From positions 62,001-126,000 of the forward strand of contig NZ_WSQA01000013.1 in the NCBI RefSeq assembly GCF_009768885.1: 64,000 nt of DNA, written 5' to 3'. How positions within the stretch are numbered: the stretch's first letter is position 1; every line of letters begins with the position of its first letter. The notes beneath the pieces are model-generated. The model worked only from the letters and a program-made list of their open reading frames with translations, did not search any database and was not told the DNA's origin. The position numbers and the translations under genes were made by a program. This DNA is from Sphingobacterium humi. GTDB taxonomy: Bacteria > Bacteroidota > Bacteroidia > Sphingobacteriales > Sphingobacteriaceae. Positions 52,463 to 62,600 of the stretch are shown here, one piece after another.

Positions 52463-53911
52463 ATGATACATCATTCTACTTTTGAAGACCAAATCAAAAG
52501 TTACAAAGTGAAGCAAAACGCTTGCGTTAAGCTTATCCAACTGGTTAGCGATCTATGGTTTAACCAATCCATCGAGCTTGTTTTGTTCCGTAATCAATTA
52601 ATCGATCGCCGTGTCAGCTTTATCTTGAACCTGCATCAGGAAACCAAGGAATTGGCCGAGAAAGCAATTGAAATTGAGGAAACCTTGAACATTGCCGAAA
52701 CCATCCAAAAGCTTAACTTAAATCCTTCGCGTATAGACATTGGCAAATTAGCCCTTGAAGTTCGCAAGCATGCCGTTCAGGAGGAAGATTTAGCCGATTT
52801 CCTCGCCAATGAACTGGCTGGCGCGCAGCAGCATCAAAGCTTTGCCCCTAGAGATGTGGTGCTTTACGGTTTCGGTAGAATTGGTCGTCTGCTAGCACGC
52901 GAGCTGATTTCAAAGGCCGCCGCAGGTAGACAATTGCGCTTGAGAGCTATTGTTACCCGCGATCAAACCGATCAGAAAACCCTGGAAAAAAGAGCAAGCC
53001 TCTTACGGCAAGACTCCATCCACGGCGATTTCGAAGGCGAGGTCGATATCGATGTAGCACGTGGTGCCTTAATCATCAATGGCGTACCGGTTTACCTGAT
53101 TTCGGCCAAAAACCCAGAAGATATAGATTATACCCAATACGGCATCAACGATGCCTTGGTAATCGACAATACAGGCGCATTTCGTGATGCCCAAGAGTTA
53201 GGTCGACACTTAACGGCCAAAGGAGCCGCGCAAGTGCTATTAACAGCACCTGGCAAAGGCGTACCGAATATTGTTTACGGTGTGAATGAAGACAGCATCG
53301 ATACGCAAGCCGATCAATTGTTCTCGGCGGCCAGCTGTACCACCAACGCCATCTCGCCTATCCTTGCCGTAATCGAAAAGAAATTAGGCGTAGTAAAAGG
53401 CCATATTGAAACCATCCACTCCTATACCAACGACCAGAACTTGGTGGATAATATGCATATGAAATCACGTCGCGGGCGTGCCGCTGCCCTCAATATGGTC
53501 ATTACCGAAACAGGTGCTGGGAGTGCTGTGGCCAAAGTATTGCCCGTATTAGCAGGAAAACTAACCTCCAATGCAATCCGTGTACCCGTTCCGAATGGTT
53601 CCCTCGCGATTTTGAACCTAGAATTAAAATCAATCAGCAGTGTAGAGGAAATCAACGGCATCTTAAAGAAAGCAGCCTTGGAAGGCAATTTGGTAGAACA
53701 AATTAAATATGCCAACAATGCCGAATTGGTATCCTCAGATATTGTGGGCACCAGTGCGGCCTCCGTATTGGATGCCCCGGCCACCATTGTTTCGGAAGAT
53801 GGGAAGAATACCGTTATCTACGTATGGTATGACAATGAGTATGGCTATACCCATCAAGTGATGCGCTTGGCCCGACATATTGCCGGCGTTAGACGCTATA
53901 CCTATTACTAG
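52463..53911 (+). CDS. gap: Glyceraldehyde-3-phosphate dehydrogenase, long form
   Basis: 482 residues, about 150 longer than ordinary GAPDH. The extra N-terminal part (about 1-128) is helical and unlike the classical fold. The NAD domain begins with VVLYGFGRIGRLLARELI (GFGRIGR at 136-142). The catalytic Cys is C292 in SAASCTTNAISPIL, and the S-loop and closing VWYDNEYGYTHQVMRLARHI are canonical. The enzyme oxidises or forms 1,3-bisphosphoglycerate; the long form may prefer one direction or cofactor, which the sequence does not settle. Confidence 0.94.
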   Translation: MIHHSTFEDQIKSYKVKQNACVKLIQLVSDLWFNQSIELVLFRNQLIDRRVSFILNLHQETKELAEKAIEIEETLNIAETIQKLNLNPSRIDIGKLALEVRKHAVQEEDLADFLANELAGAQQHQSFAPRDVVLYGFGRIGRLLARELISKAAAGRQLRLRAIVTRDQTDQKTLEKRASLLRQDSIHGDFEGEVDIDVARGALIINGVPVYLISAKNPEDIDYTQYGINDALVIDNTGAFRDAQELGRHLTAKGAAQVLLTAPGKGVPNIVYGVNEDSIDTQADQLFSAASCTTNAISPILAVIEKKLGVVKGHIETIHSYTNDQNLVDNMHMKSRRGRAAALNMVITETGAGSAVAKVLPVLAGKLTSNAIRVPVPNGSLAILNLELKSISSVEEINGILKKAALEGNLVEQIKYANNAELVSSDIVGTSAASVLDAPATIVSEDGKNTVIYVWYDNEYGYTHQVMRLARHIAGVRRYTYY

Positions 53912-53926
53912 GAAACTATACAGCAG

Positions 53927-53951
53927 GAGGGCCAACAGGCCCTCTTTTTTG
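53927..53951 (+). terminator. Terminator of gap
   Basis: GAGGGCC-AACA-GGCCCTC is a 7-bp GC-rich stem followed by six T. It lies 15 bases after the gap stop and against the end of the convergent waaA. Confidence 0.88.
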
Positions 53952-55196
53952 TTATCCGATTAATCGTTCAGTAATTAAGTACTTCATAATAATCTGGGTC
54001 GCACCGGCCCGCGTGCTCACGTAGTTTTTTGCGGCTTGGGCGGCATGTGTTCTTTTTTCCGGCTGTTGCAAAGCCTGAAAAACCGCCTTCAATTCTTCCG
54101 CATCGCCAATAGCCCATGCGCCCCCCAGTTCCAACAGATCCACCGCCTCTTTAAACTTCTCGTATTTCAGCCCAAAAATAACCGGCACCCCATAGGTCGC
54201 TGCTTCTAAGGTATTGTGAATGCCTGCACCAAAACCACCACCGATATAGGCAATTTGCCCATAATAATACAGGGAAGACAGCATCCCGATATTATCGATC
54301 AGCAGCACCTGGGCTTGGGCTACCTCTTGTTGGCTATACTTCGCAAATAAGGAAAAACGCAATGCCTGTGGAAAGAGCTTTAACAGCTGCTGAATATGGC
54401 CTTCATGAATCTCATGCGGCGCAATAATCAGTTTCCAATCGGGCTGCTGCGCCATCAGGGCCTGCAACAGTTCCTCATCGGCCGGCCAGGTACTGCCCGC
54501 TACCAAGGTCTGTTTTCCGGCCACAAAAGTCTCAACTTCCGCTATCCGTTTATGGTTCAAGGGCAGCGTAACAACCCGGTCAAAGCGCGTATCGCCCGCC
54601 AGGCCGGCATTACAGATGCCTATCCATTTCAACATGTGCACACTTTCCATGTTCTGGGTAAAAAAGAAGGAAACCTTCTTTAAAATCCCGCGGTAAAAGC
54701 CTCCGTAGCGTTTGAAAAAAAGCTGGTCTTCGCGGAAGATCGCCGAAATCATCAACAAGCGAACCTTTCGTCTCTCCAGTTCCGTGAAGTAATGATACCA
54801 GTATTCATACTTGGTAAAGATGGCCAATTTAGGATTGATGATATCCAGAAAGCGGCGCGCATTTCCTGCCGTATCTTCCGGCAAATAGCAGACATAATCG
54901 GCCAAGGCCGTATTTTTACGGATCTCATAGCCCGAGGGCGAAAAAAAAGTTACAATTATTTTCTCCTGCGGATACTGCTGTTTAATCTGCTCCATCACCG
55001 ATCGGCCCTGTTCAAATTCACCCAGGGAGGCAAAGTGGAACCAGATGTGTTTTTGCGACGAATCAACCGATTGCTCCAACTGCTGGAACAAGCCTTTACG
55101 GCCAGATACCCAAAGCTTCGCTTTCGCATGAAAAGGTGCTATCAAGCGTAGCAGAGCCCCATAAACTAGTATCCCTAAGTCGTAAAGTAAACGCAT
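53952..55196 (-). CDS. waaA: 3-deoxy-D-manno-octulosonic acid (Kdo) transferase
   Basis: A 414-residue GT30 enzyme that attaches Kdo to lipid A precursor at the inner membrane. It has a hydrophobic N-terminal anchor, then IWFHFASLGEFEQGRSVMEQIKQQYP, YCYLPEDTAGNARRFLDIINPKLAIFTKYEYWYHYF and GGFGAGIHNTLEAATYGVPVIFGLKYEKFKEA, all family landmarks. It is divergent from the sugar-nucleotide genes uxs and galE, which fits a local cluster for LPS and surface-glycan synthesis. Confidence 0.94.
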   Translation of the reverse strand: MRLLYDLGILVYGALLRLIAPFHAKAKLWVSGRKGLFQQLEQSVDSSQKHIWFHFASLGEFEQGRSVMEQIKQQYPQEKIIVTFFSPSGYEIRKNTALADYVCYLPEDTAGNARRFLDIINPKLAIFTKYEYWYHYFTELERRKVRLLMISAIFREDQLFFKRYGGFYRGILKKVSFFFTQNMESVHMLKWIGICNAGLAGDTRFDRVVTLPLNHKRIAEVETFVAGKQTLVAGSTWPADEELLQALMAQQPDWKLIIAPHEIHEGHIQQLLKLFPQALRFSLFAKYSQQEVAQAQVLLIDNIGMLSSLYYYGQIAYIGGGFGAGIHNTLEAATYGVPVIFGLKYEKFKEAVDLLELGGAWAIGDAEELKAVFQALQQPEKRTHAAQAAKNYVSTRAGATQIIMKYLITERLIG

Positions 55197-55255
55197 CGTG
55201 TAAAAATATTGCTTATCTTCGTCAAAGATATTTAAACCTTTTCAAATTCACTATT

Positions 55256-56209
55256 GTGCAAGAGAAGAAGCGCAAACGAATATTAATAACCGGAGCAGCG
55301 GGATTCTTAGGATCACACCTCTGCGACCATTTTATCCAGCAAGATTTCCATGTCATTGGAATGGATAACTTAATTACCGGCGATATCGACCATATCGCGC
55401 ATCTTTTTAAGCTTCCCAACTTTGAATTTTACCATCACGATGTTTCCAAATTCGTGCATGTACCAGGCGATTTGCATTATATCCTGCATTTTGCATCTCC
55501 GGCAAGCCCCATCGACTACCTGAAAATCCCCATCCAAACCTTGAAGGTCGGATCCTTAGGTACCCATAATTTATTGGGCTTGGCCAAGAGCAAGAAAGCA
55601 CGCATTCTGGTGGCCTCCACCTCGGAAGTCTATGGCGACCCTTTGGTATCGCCACAGTCGGAAGAATACTGGGGCAATGTGAACCCGGTGGGGCCAAGAG
55701 GGGTGTACGATGAAGCCAAGCGCTTTCAGGAAGCCATGACCATGGCCTACCACAACACCCACCAACTGGAAACCCGCATCGCCCGCATCTTTAACACCTT
55801 TGGCCCGCGCATGCGCCTGCACGATGGACGTGCCTTGCCAACCTTCATTTCCCAAGCCTTAAAAGGCAAAGACCTGACGGTTTTTGGCACCGGCCTGCAA
55901 ACCCGCTCCTTCTGCTATGTCACCGATCAGATTGATGGCATCTGTAAACTGCTGTTTAGCGACTATGCCCTGCCGGTAAACATCGGCAATCCCGATGAAA
56001 TGACCCTGTTGGATATGGCCAAAGAAATTATCGAACTGACGGGAAGTAGCTCCAAGATCGTTTTTGAAGAGCTGCCTGTTGACGATCCGAAGCAACGCAG
56101 ACCTGATATCAGCAAGGCCAAAACCTTGTTAAACTGGTCGCCCCGCGTCAGCCGAAAAGAAGGCCTGGAAAAAACCATCGCCTATTATAAAACGTTTTTT
56201 AATTCTTAA
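55256..56209 (+). CDS. UDP-glucuronate decarboxylase (UXS-type SDR)
   Basis: About 317 residues from the GTG at 55256 (VQEKKRKRILITGAAGFLG). The NAD motif is GAAGFLG, the active Tyr-Lys pair is in YDEAKRFQEAM, and the block HFASPASPIDYLKIPIQTLKVGSLGTHN is characteristic of UDP-xylose synthases. It converts UDP-glucuronate to UDP-xylose for surface glycans. A longer frame runs upstream, but it crosses the start region of waaA on the other strand and has no family match. Confidence 0.9.
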   Translation: MQEKKRKRILITGAAGFLGSHLCDHFIQQDFHVIGMDNLITGDIDHIAHLFKLPNFEFYHHDVSKFVHVPGDLHYILHFASPASPIDYLKIPIQTLKVGSLGTHNLLGLAKSKKARILVASTSEVYGDPLVSPQSEEYWGNVNPVGPRGVYDEAKRFQEAMTMAYHNTHQLETRIARIFNTFGPRMRLHDGRALPTFISQALKGKDLTVFGTGLQTRSFCYVTDQIDGICKLLFSDYALPVNIGNPDEMTLLDMAKEIIELTGSSSKIVFEELPVDDPKQRRPDISKAKTLLNWSPRVSRKEGLEKTIAYYKTFFNS

Positions 56210-56235
56210 TCCACATATACGTAAAAAGCAATACA

Positions 56236-57264
56236 ATGAGCAAAATATTAGTTACTGGCGGAACAGGATTTATAGGTTCCCATACCGTGGTAGAGCTACA
56301 TAAAGCAGGCTATACCCCTGTTATTGTAGACAACCTATCCAATTCCAGCGTCAAGATTTTAGACCAGATTGAGAAAATAATCGGTGTGAAACCAGCATTT
56401 CATCAATTTGACCTATGCGATGTGGCGCAAGTAAATGCCTTTATTGCGGCAAATACCGACATTTCGGGTATTATACATTTCGCAGCCTCTAAAGCGGTGG
56501 GCGAATCGGTACAAGACCCCTTGAAATATTACCACAACAACTTCTTCTCCCTGATTAATCTCTTGGAGGCCTATCGTAAAAAACCAATAAATTTCGTGTT
56601 TTCATCCAGCTGTACTGTTTATGGCGAGCCGGATGTATTACCGGTAAACGAAGCAGCACCCGTAAAAAGAGCTACTTCCCCTTACGGAAACACCAAACAG
56701 ATTGCCGAGGAAATACTCGAAGAAACAGCAGCAGCTTATGATAATTACCAAGTCATTGCCCTGCGTTATTTCAACCCCGTTGGTGCGCATGAATCGGCCT
56801 TAATTGGCGAATTGCCTATCGGCGTGCCGCAGAACCTCTTGCCTTTCATTACCCAAACGGCCATTGGCAAACGCGAGAAATTAACCGTGTTTGGCGATGA
56901 TTACGATACGCCGGACGGATCGGCCATTCGGGATTATATCCATGTTGTCGATTTGGCAAAAGCACACGTAGCCGCCATTCAACTGTTGGAAAAAGGAAAT
57001 CCTAACGGCAGTTACGATGTCTTTAACGTAGGAACAGGAAACGGGTACTCCGTATTGGAAGCGATTGCCGCTTTTGAAAAGGCTTCCGGACAACAACTAA
57101 ACTACGTCATTGGCCCACGCCGTGAAGGTGATATTATTAAAGTTTGGGGCGATGTAACCAAATCAACCAATGAATTAGGTTGGAAAGCCGAGCTTGGCAT
57201 CGATGAAATGATGTCTTCCGCTTGGGCTTGGGAAAAATACTTAAGCGAAAACCCCATTCAATAA
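56236..57264 (+). CDS. galE: UDP-glucose 4-epimerase
   Basis: 342 residues. The NAD motif is GGTGFIGSH; catalytic Ser and Tyr-x3-Lys appear in SSSCTVYG and SPYGNTKQ. ALRYFNPVGAHESALIGE and RDYIHVVDLAKAH are GalE-specific. It interconverts UDP-glucose and UDP-galactose. It follows uxs by 26 bases, so one operon for UDP-sugar supply is likely. Confidence 0.95.
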   Translation: MSKILVTGGTGFIGSHTVVELHKAGYTPVIVDNLSNSSVKILDQIEKIIGVKPAFHQFDLCDVAQVNAFIAANTDISGIIHFAASKAVGESVQDPLKYYHNNFFSLINLLEAYRKKPINFVFSSSCTVYGEPDVLPVNEAAPVKRATSPYGNTKQIAEEILEETAAAYDNYQVIALRYFNPVGAHESALIGELPIGVPQNLLPFITQTAIGKREKLTVFGDDYDTPDGSAIRDYIHVVDLAKAHVAAIQLLEKGNPNGSYDVFNVGTGNGYSVLEAIAAFEKASGQQLNYVIGPRREGDIIKVWGDVTKSTNELGWKAELGIDEMMSSAWAWEKYLSENPIQ

Positions 57265-57282
57265 TCGGGATAAAAACCTAAA

Positions 57283-57324
57283 AAGCCGGGCAGCCCATTT
57301 TCTATGGTGCTGCCCGGCTTTGTT
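57283..57324 (+). terminator. Terminator of uxs-galE
   Basis: AAGCCGGGCAGC pairs with GCTGCCCGGCTT (12 bp, 14-base loop) followed by TGTT. GC-rich and correctly placed 18 bases after galE. Confidence 0.85.
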
Positions 57325-57398
57325 ATAACCTGTTTTACTCCTCCTTCCATCAGCTTCTGATAAGCTCCTTTTCTGCCCCCTATTTCTTCCATTTCTCA

Positions 57399-57458
57399 AC
57401 CCATTGCAAAGGGCATTGAAAGGGGTTTCAAAGGGGTGTGAAAGGGGAGTGAAAGGGG
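57399..57458 (+). repeat. G-rich AAAGGGG repeat, copy 2
   Basis: CCCATTGCAAAGGGCATTGA continues into five AAAGG(G)G units spaced about 10 bases (the last four are GGGG tracts), closely like 24044-24118. It lies between galE and the DUF983 gene, in which I see no other gene. Confidence 0.65.
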
Positions 57459-57516
57459 ACTAAGCAAAAGAAGGCCTAGGCGTGCCCTAGCTTTCTTTGC
57501 TTTGAAGCCTTATACG

Positions 57517-57942
57517 TTACGCCTTCAGCGTGCCCTCTTTAACCTGTTGGTATATTTTTGGATTGAACTTAAACATAGGTGTCATCCAATACAATAAGAT
57601 AACGCGCGAATAGCGGTTGTTGAATGGCGCGAAAATCAGGGTAGCGGCCAAGGCTACAATCACATATAACCATGGGCTTTCCATGTTGCCGGTTAACCAA
57701 TAGGTAATCACGCATGAAGCCACCAGCTCGGCCACACTCATCGCATAACTGATATACATCGCCACATAGAAATATCCAGGTTCCTTCTCGAATTTTAAAT
57801 CACAAGCCGGGCATTTTACATGCATTTTCTTGGACCTAAAACTCAACAGAGGAGCAGCAAACATATCGCCCGTTCGACAACGCGGACATTTGCCATCAAC
57901 GGCGCTTTTTAGTTCGGATGGGATTTGGTATTGATTTTCCAT
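57517..57942 (-). CDS. DUF983 membrane protein
   Basis: About 141 residues. Two CxxC zinc-ribbon pairs are visible, CPRC in DGKCPRCRTGDMF and CPAC in VKCPACDLKFEKEPGYFYVAMYISYAMSV. Two or three hydrophobic helices follow. This is the DUF983 pattern; function unknown. The AraC-type gene ends eight bases before this start; an upstream Met at 57960 would overlap it by 10 bases. Confidence 0.88.
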   Translation of the reverse strand: MENQYQIPSELKSAVDGKCPRCRTGDMFAAPLLSFRSKKMHVKCPACDLKFEKEPGYFYVAMYISYAMSVAELVASCVITYWLTGNMESPWLYVIVALAATLIFAPFNNRYSRVILLYWMTPMFKFNPKIYQQVKEGTLKA

Positions 57943-57950
57943 ATTAATAT

Positions 57951-58811
57951 TTACTTCCATTGTGCTTTTCTAAATTCTTCGGGAGTCATCCCTTCTACTT
58001 TCTTAAAAAATTTGGTGAAATAGGAGTTATCGCTAAATTGTAACTCATAGGCCACCTGTGATATGGTCCAATCGGGTAAGATCAAGAGCCTTTTGGCTTC
58101 CAGATGTATCCGACCCCGGATTACTTCGCCGGCTTGCATGCCCAAGTATTCTTTGCACACCCCGTTTAAATGGTTGGGCGTCACAAAGAGCAGCTCGGCA
58201 TATTCCTTTGGCAAATGTAATTCTTTATACCGTTGATCTACCAAAGCAATGAAATTCTTAATCAATAGCATTTGGTAATCCATGGTTTTCCGCGGAAAAC
58301 TCGGGATATAATCTTGCTCTAACTTCAACAGAATATACAAGAGCAAGGCGCGTTTTACATCTACTTCGGCCGGGCTGTATTTCAAGTCGACCAGCTGATT
58401 GAACAAGGGAATCACCTCGGCTAAGGTATCCGTCGACAAATTAAATACCGACTCGTTCAAAGAGGAAAACAACGCGAGGTTTTCCACATAATCCGGATGC
58501 AATAATAGCGATTTGAAATAATCGATATCAAAGTTCAAGATATAGCCTTGCATATTGCCTTCGAACATCCAGGAATGTACCTGCCCGGGGCCCATGCAAT
58601 ACACCTGCCCGGCAGTAACCGGATAGGTTTTAAAGTCGATTTCATGTGCGCCGGCACCATCGGTAAAAAGAACAAGATGGTAAAAATTATGCCTGTGCGG
58701 AAAAACCAGGTTCCGGTTATTGGACAAATATACGTCCAAGCGGTCTGCTAAAAGCTGCTTGTCGTCCTTGTAGGACACCGTACATTGTTCAATTACAGGT
58801 ATCTTTGCCAT
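57951..58811 (-). CDS. AraC-family transcriptional regulator
   Basis: About 286 residues. The N-terminal cupin-like sensor reads RNLVFPHRHNFYHLVLFTDGAGAHEIDFKTYPVTAGQVYCMGPGQVHSW. The C-terminal AraC HTH pair includes YAELLFVTPNHLNGVCKEYLG and ISQVAYELQFSDNSYFTKFFKKVEGMTPEEFR. The inducer is unknown. The ATG at 58811 (MAKIPVIEQC) is preferred, since the upstream TTG lies in the -7 box. Confidence 0.92.
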   Translation of the reverse strand: MAKIPVIEQCTVSYKDDKQLLADRLDVYLSNNRNLVFPHRHNFYHLVLFTDGAGAHEIDFKTYPVTAGQVYCMGPGQVHSWMFEGNMQGYILNFDIDYFKSLLLHPDYVENLALFSSLNESVFNLSTDTLAEVIPLFNQLVDLKYSPAEVDVKRALLLYILLKLEQDYIPSFPRKTMDYQMLLIKNFIALVDQRYKELHLPKEYAELLFVTPNHLNGVCKEYLGMQAGEVIRGRIHLEAKRLLILPDWTISQVAYELQFSDNSYFTKFFKKVEGMTPEEFRKAQWK

Positions 58812-58817
58812 ACGATA

Positions 58818-58825
58818 CAAAGGTA
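58818..58825 (-). promoter_or_regulatory. -7 box of the AraC gene
   Basis: The minus strand reads TACCTTTG, six bases before the ATG at 58811; a short leader is predicted. Confidence 0.5.
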
Positions 58826-59008
58826 GGCAATAACTACCATGAATAATGGTACAAAACCAACCTGCAATGGTATTATTTACGTTTTATGTAATTATGACAT
58901 GGAATTAATACCACAAAAGGGCGCATTGCCTAGTACTTTTCAATAATAAATCGCTAGCAAGCCGGTTAATTATCCTGCTAAAGTAAAAAACATTGATTAA
59001 TTTTAAAG

Positions 59009-59560
59009 ATGTCATTATATAAAGATGAAACCCTGAAGGAGGCGGTACTCAACCTTTCCCAAAAAGAAAAAGACAAATTATTGCTGCGCCTGATCAATAA
59101 GGATAAGATGCTGCTCAAGCAGTTGCACTATGAATTATTGGAGGATGAATCGGATCTGGAGGATCGTATTAGCGATTTAAAAGCCAAATTGGACGCCCTT
59201 TTTGAGGAAGCGGCAGACCATATCAAAAACATTCCGCAGTACAGCAATTACAAGCAATTGCAAGCGGCGATGCGCCATGCCAGCGGCTTAATTAATGAGC
59301 ATGAAAAAGTAACAAAAGATAAATTTAGTGTGGCCGAGTGTCGGTTGATTGTATTGGAGGAAGCCTTCTCGCGGTTCCCCAAGCTCTTCGAACCGGCAGC
59401 CATCAGCACCGCATGGAAACTTCATAAATATGTGCAGGGGCGCATAAAAAATGCGAACACGGCCTATTCAAAACTGCATGAAGACCTGCAGTTCGACCTA
59501 CAGGCACAAATGGATGAGGTACTGCACTTTGTGGCGGAAAAACCGGTGCTTCTTGTCTAG
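59009..59560 (+). CDS. Hypothetical helical protein
   Basis: 183 residues, soluble, almost wholly helical with strong heptad character (NLSQKEKDKLLLRLINKDKMLLKQLHYELLEDESDLEDRISDLKAKLDALFEE). No signal or membrane segment. It resembles a Bacteroidota family of uncharacterised proteins (possibly DUF6155), but I am not sure. It lies 42 bases upstream of mfd and may be co-transcribed. Confidence 0.75.
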   Translation: MSLYKDETLKEAVLNLSQKEKDKLLLRLINKDKMLLKQLHYELLEDESDLEDRISDLKAKLDALFEEAADHIKNIPQYSNYKQLQAAMRHASGLINEHEKVTKDKFSVAECRLIVLEEAFSRFPKLFEPAAISTAWKLHKYVQGRIKNANTAYSKLHEDLQFDLQAQMDEVLHFVAEKPVLLV

Positions 59561-59602
59561 CCTAGGATAAATTTTGTAACTTCGCAAAAATAGCACAGCG
59601 TA

Positions 59603-62600
59603 GTGAACATCCAAGATCTATTAGAAAAATACAGTCAATCTTCCCAAGTTAAACAGCTTCTTGCCAGCGTACAGCAAGCGAAACCCAAGGTTCAGTTAAA
59701 AGGACTGATCGGGTCTTCCGATGCCATGCTCGCTGCAGCCCTGTATCAGCAAGAAAAGCGTATGAATGTGTTTATACTCCCTACACATGAAGATGCTTCT
59801 TACTTTCTGAGCGACTTGGAAAGCTTATTCGACAAGCAGATCTTATTTTTTCCGGCCTCCTATAAAAAGGCTTATGACATCAGCTTATTGGATAGTGCCC
59901 ACGTATTGCAACGGGCAGAAACCTTAAGTTCTTTAAACCACCAGTCTGAATTACCGCGTATCGTGGTGACCTATCCGGAAGCTATCGCCGAAAAGGTAAT
60001 TAACAAACAGGACCTGGAAAAAAATACCCTGGAGATTACGCAAAACCTCAAGCTGAGCATAGACTTCATCAATGAGTTTTTATACGAATACGATTTTGAA
60101 CGCGTAGATTTTGTTTATGAACCGGGTCAATTCGCTATTCGTGGAGGTATTGTGGATATATTCTCCTTTTCCAATGACCTTCCCTATCGGATCGAGTTCT
60201 TTGGCGATGAGATTGAAAGCATCCGTACCTTCGATATCGAGAGCCAGCTTTCGGTACAGAAAATCCATAGCGTAACGATCGTGCCGAACGTACAGGCAAA
60301 ATTCCTGGCGAACAATCATATTTCATTATTGGAATACATTGATAAGGATGCATTGGTGTGGATTAAGGATGTGCAGTATACCCTGGATATTCTGAAAGAA
60401 GGCTATCAGCGTTCTTCCAAATTCTGGAAAGCCCTCACGGAAAAAGACATCCAACGCAATCCGGACTGGGTCGATCCGCGCTTCACTTTCACCGATGAGA
60501 AGAACTTCAGCGCCATGCTGTTTGAGTTCCCGATTATCGAATTCGGTAAGCAATTTTACTATAAGGCTGATGTGATCATCAGCTTCGACATACACCCTCA
60601 ACCTTCATTTAATAAGGATTTCAACTTATTGATCCACAACTTTAAGGAGAACGAGAAAAATGCCATCGTCAACCTGATCTTTTCGGATTCCAGCAAACAG
60701 ATTGAGCGCATTTATGCCATTCTGGATGATGTGGACAAAACCGTTAGCTTCACCCCGGTTTACAAAGCCCTGCGGGAAGGCTTTAGAGATGATGAGCAAA
60801 AACTGGCCTGCTATACCGATCACCAGATTTTCGACCGCTATTATAAATACAAGCGTAGAAAAGGCTATGAACGTTCGCAAGCCATTACCCTCAAAGAACT
60901 CGGCGAATTAAAACCCGGCGATTTTATTACCCACATCGATCATGGGGTCGGGAAATATGCCGGTTTAGAAAAGGTAGACGTCAATGGGAAAACCCAGGAA
61001 ATGATCCGCTTGATTTATGCGGACAATGACCTGCTTTATGTAAACATCAACTCCCTAAACCGCATCTCCAAGTATTCAGGCAAGGAAGGCGCTGTGCCTA
61101 AGATGAATAAATTGGGAACGGATGCCTGGGAGAAACTAAAGAAAACCACCAAACGGAAAGTTAAGGATATTGCCCGCGATCTGATTCAGCTGTATGCCAA
61201 GCGGAAAGCCCAAACAGGAAATGCCTTTAGCCCCGACACCTATTTACAACGTGAATTGGAGGCTTCCTTTATTTATGAGGATACCCCCGATCAGGAAAAA
61301 GCAACCAACGATGTGAAAAAGGATATGGAATCACCACACCCGATGGACCGTTTGGTTTGTGGTGATGTGGGATTCGGTAAGACGGAAGTGGCCATTCGTG
61401 CCGCCTTTAAAGCGGTAGCAGACAGCAAGCAGGTAGCCGTATTGGTGCCGACGACTATTCTGGCCCTACAGCATTTCCGCACCTTCTCGGAACGCCTAAA
61501 AGGCTTGCCCGTGAATATAGACTACATTAACCGTTTCAAGTCTTCCAGACAGATAAAAGATAGCCTGAAAAAGCTGGAAGAAGGAAAATTAGATATTATT
61601 ATCGGTACCCACCGCCTGGTAAGCAAGGATGTGAAATTTAAGGATTTGGGCCTGATGATTATTGATGAGGAGCAAAAATTCGGCGTATCGGTGAAAGAGA
61701 AATTGAAGGTGATGCGCGCCAATGTGGACTCGCTCACCTTAACCGCAACCCCTATCCCGCGTACCTTGCACTTCTCCTTAATGGGGGCGCGTGACTTAAG
61801 TATTATCTCGACGCCACCACCAAACAGGCAGCCCGTGCAAACGGAACTGCACGTGTTTAACGAAGCCTTAATTCAAGAAGCGGTGAGCTATGAGTTGGAG
61901 CGTGCCGGACAGGTATTCTTTATCCATAACCGGGTGGCCGATTTGCCGCAACTGGGTATGATGATCCGTAAATTGGTGCCTGGTGCGCGTGTGGGCATTG
62001 CCCACGGCCAATTGGAGGGCGATGAACTGGAAGATGTGATGCTGAAGTTCATTAACCACGAATATGATGTGTTGATTGCCACCACCATTATTGAGGCCGG
62101 CCTTGACATTCCGAATGCCAACACCATTATCATTAACCATGCACATATGTTCGGGTTAAGCGACCTACACCAGATGCGTGGCCGGGTGGGGCGTTCCAAT
62201 AAAAAGGCTTTCTGCTATTTGTTGAGCCCACCGCTATCGACCCTGACCAATGAGGCGTACAAACGCTTATCGGCGATTGAAGAGTTCTCTGAATTGGGAT
62301 CGGGATTCAATGTAGCGATGCGGGACTTGGATATCCGCGGCTCTGGAAACTTATTAGGTGCCGAGCAATCGGGCTTTATCGCTGAAATTGGCTTCGAGAT
62401 GTACAATAAAATCTTGGATGAAGCCGTACAGGAATTAAAAGACGATGAATTTGGCGATTTATTTGCCGATGATAGCAACCGTAAATACGTTAGCTTCACG
62501 CAGATTGACACCGATTTGGAAGTGCTGATTCCTGATGAGTATGTAACCAATATATCAGAGCGATACAACCTGTATAATGATATTGCGAAGTTGAAAGACG

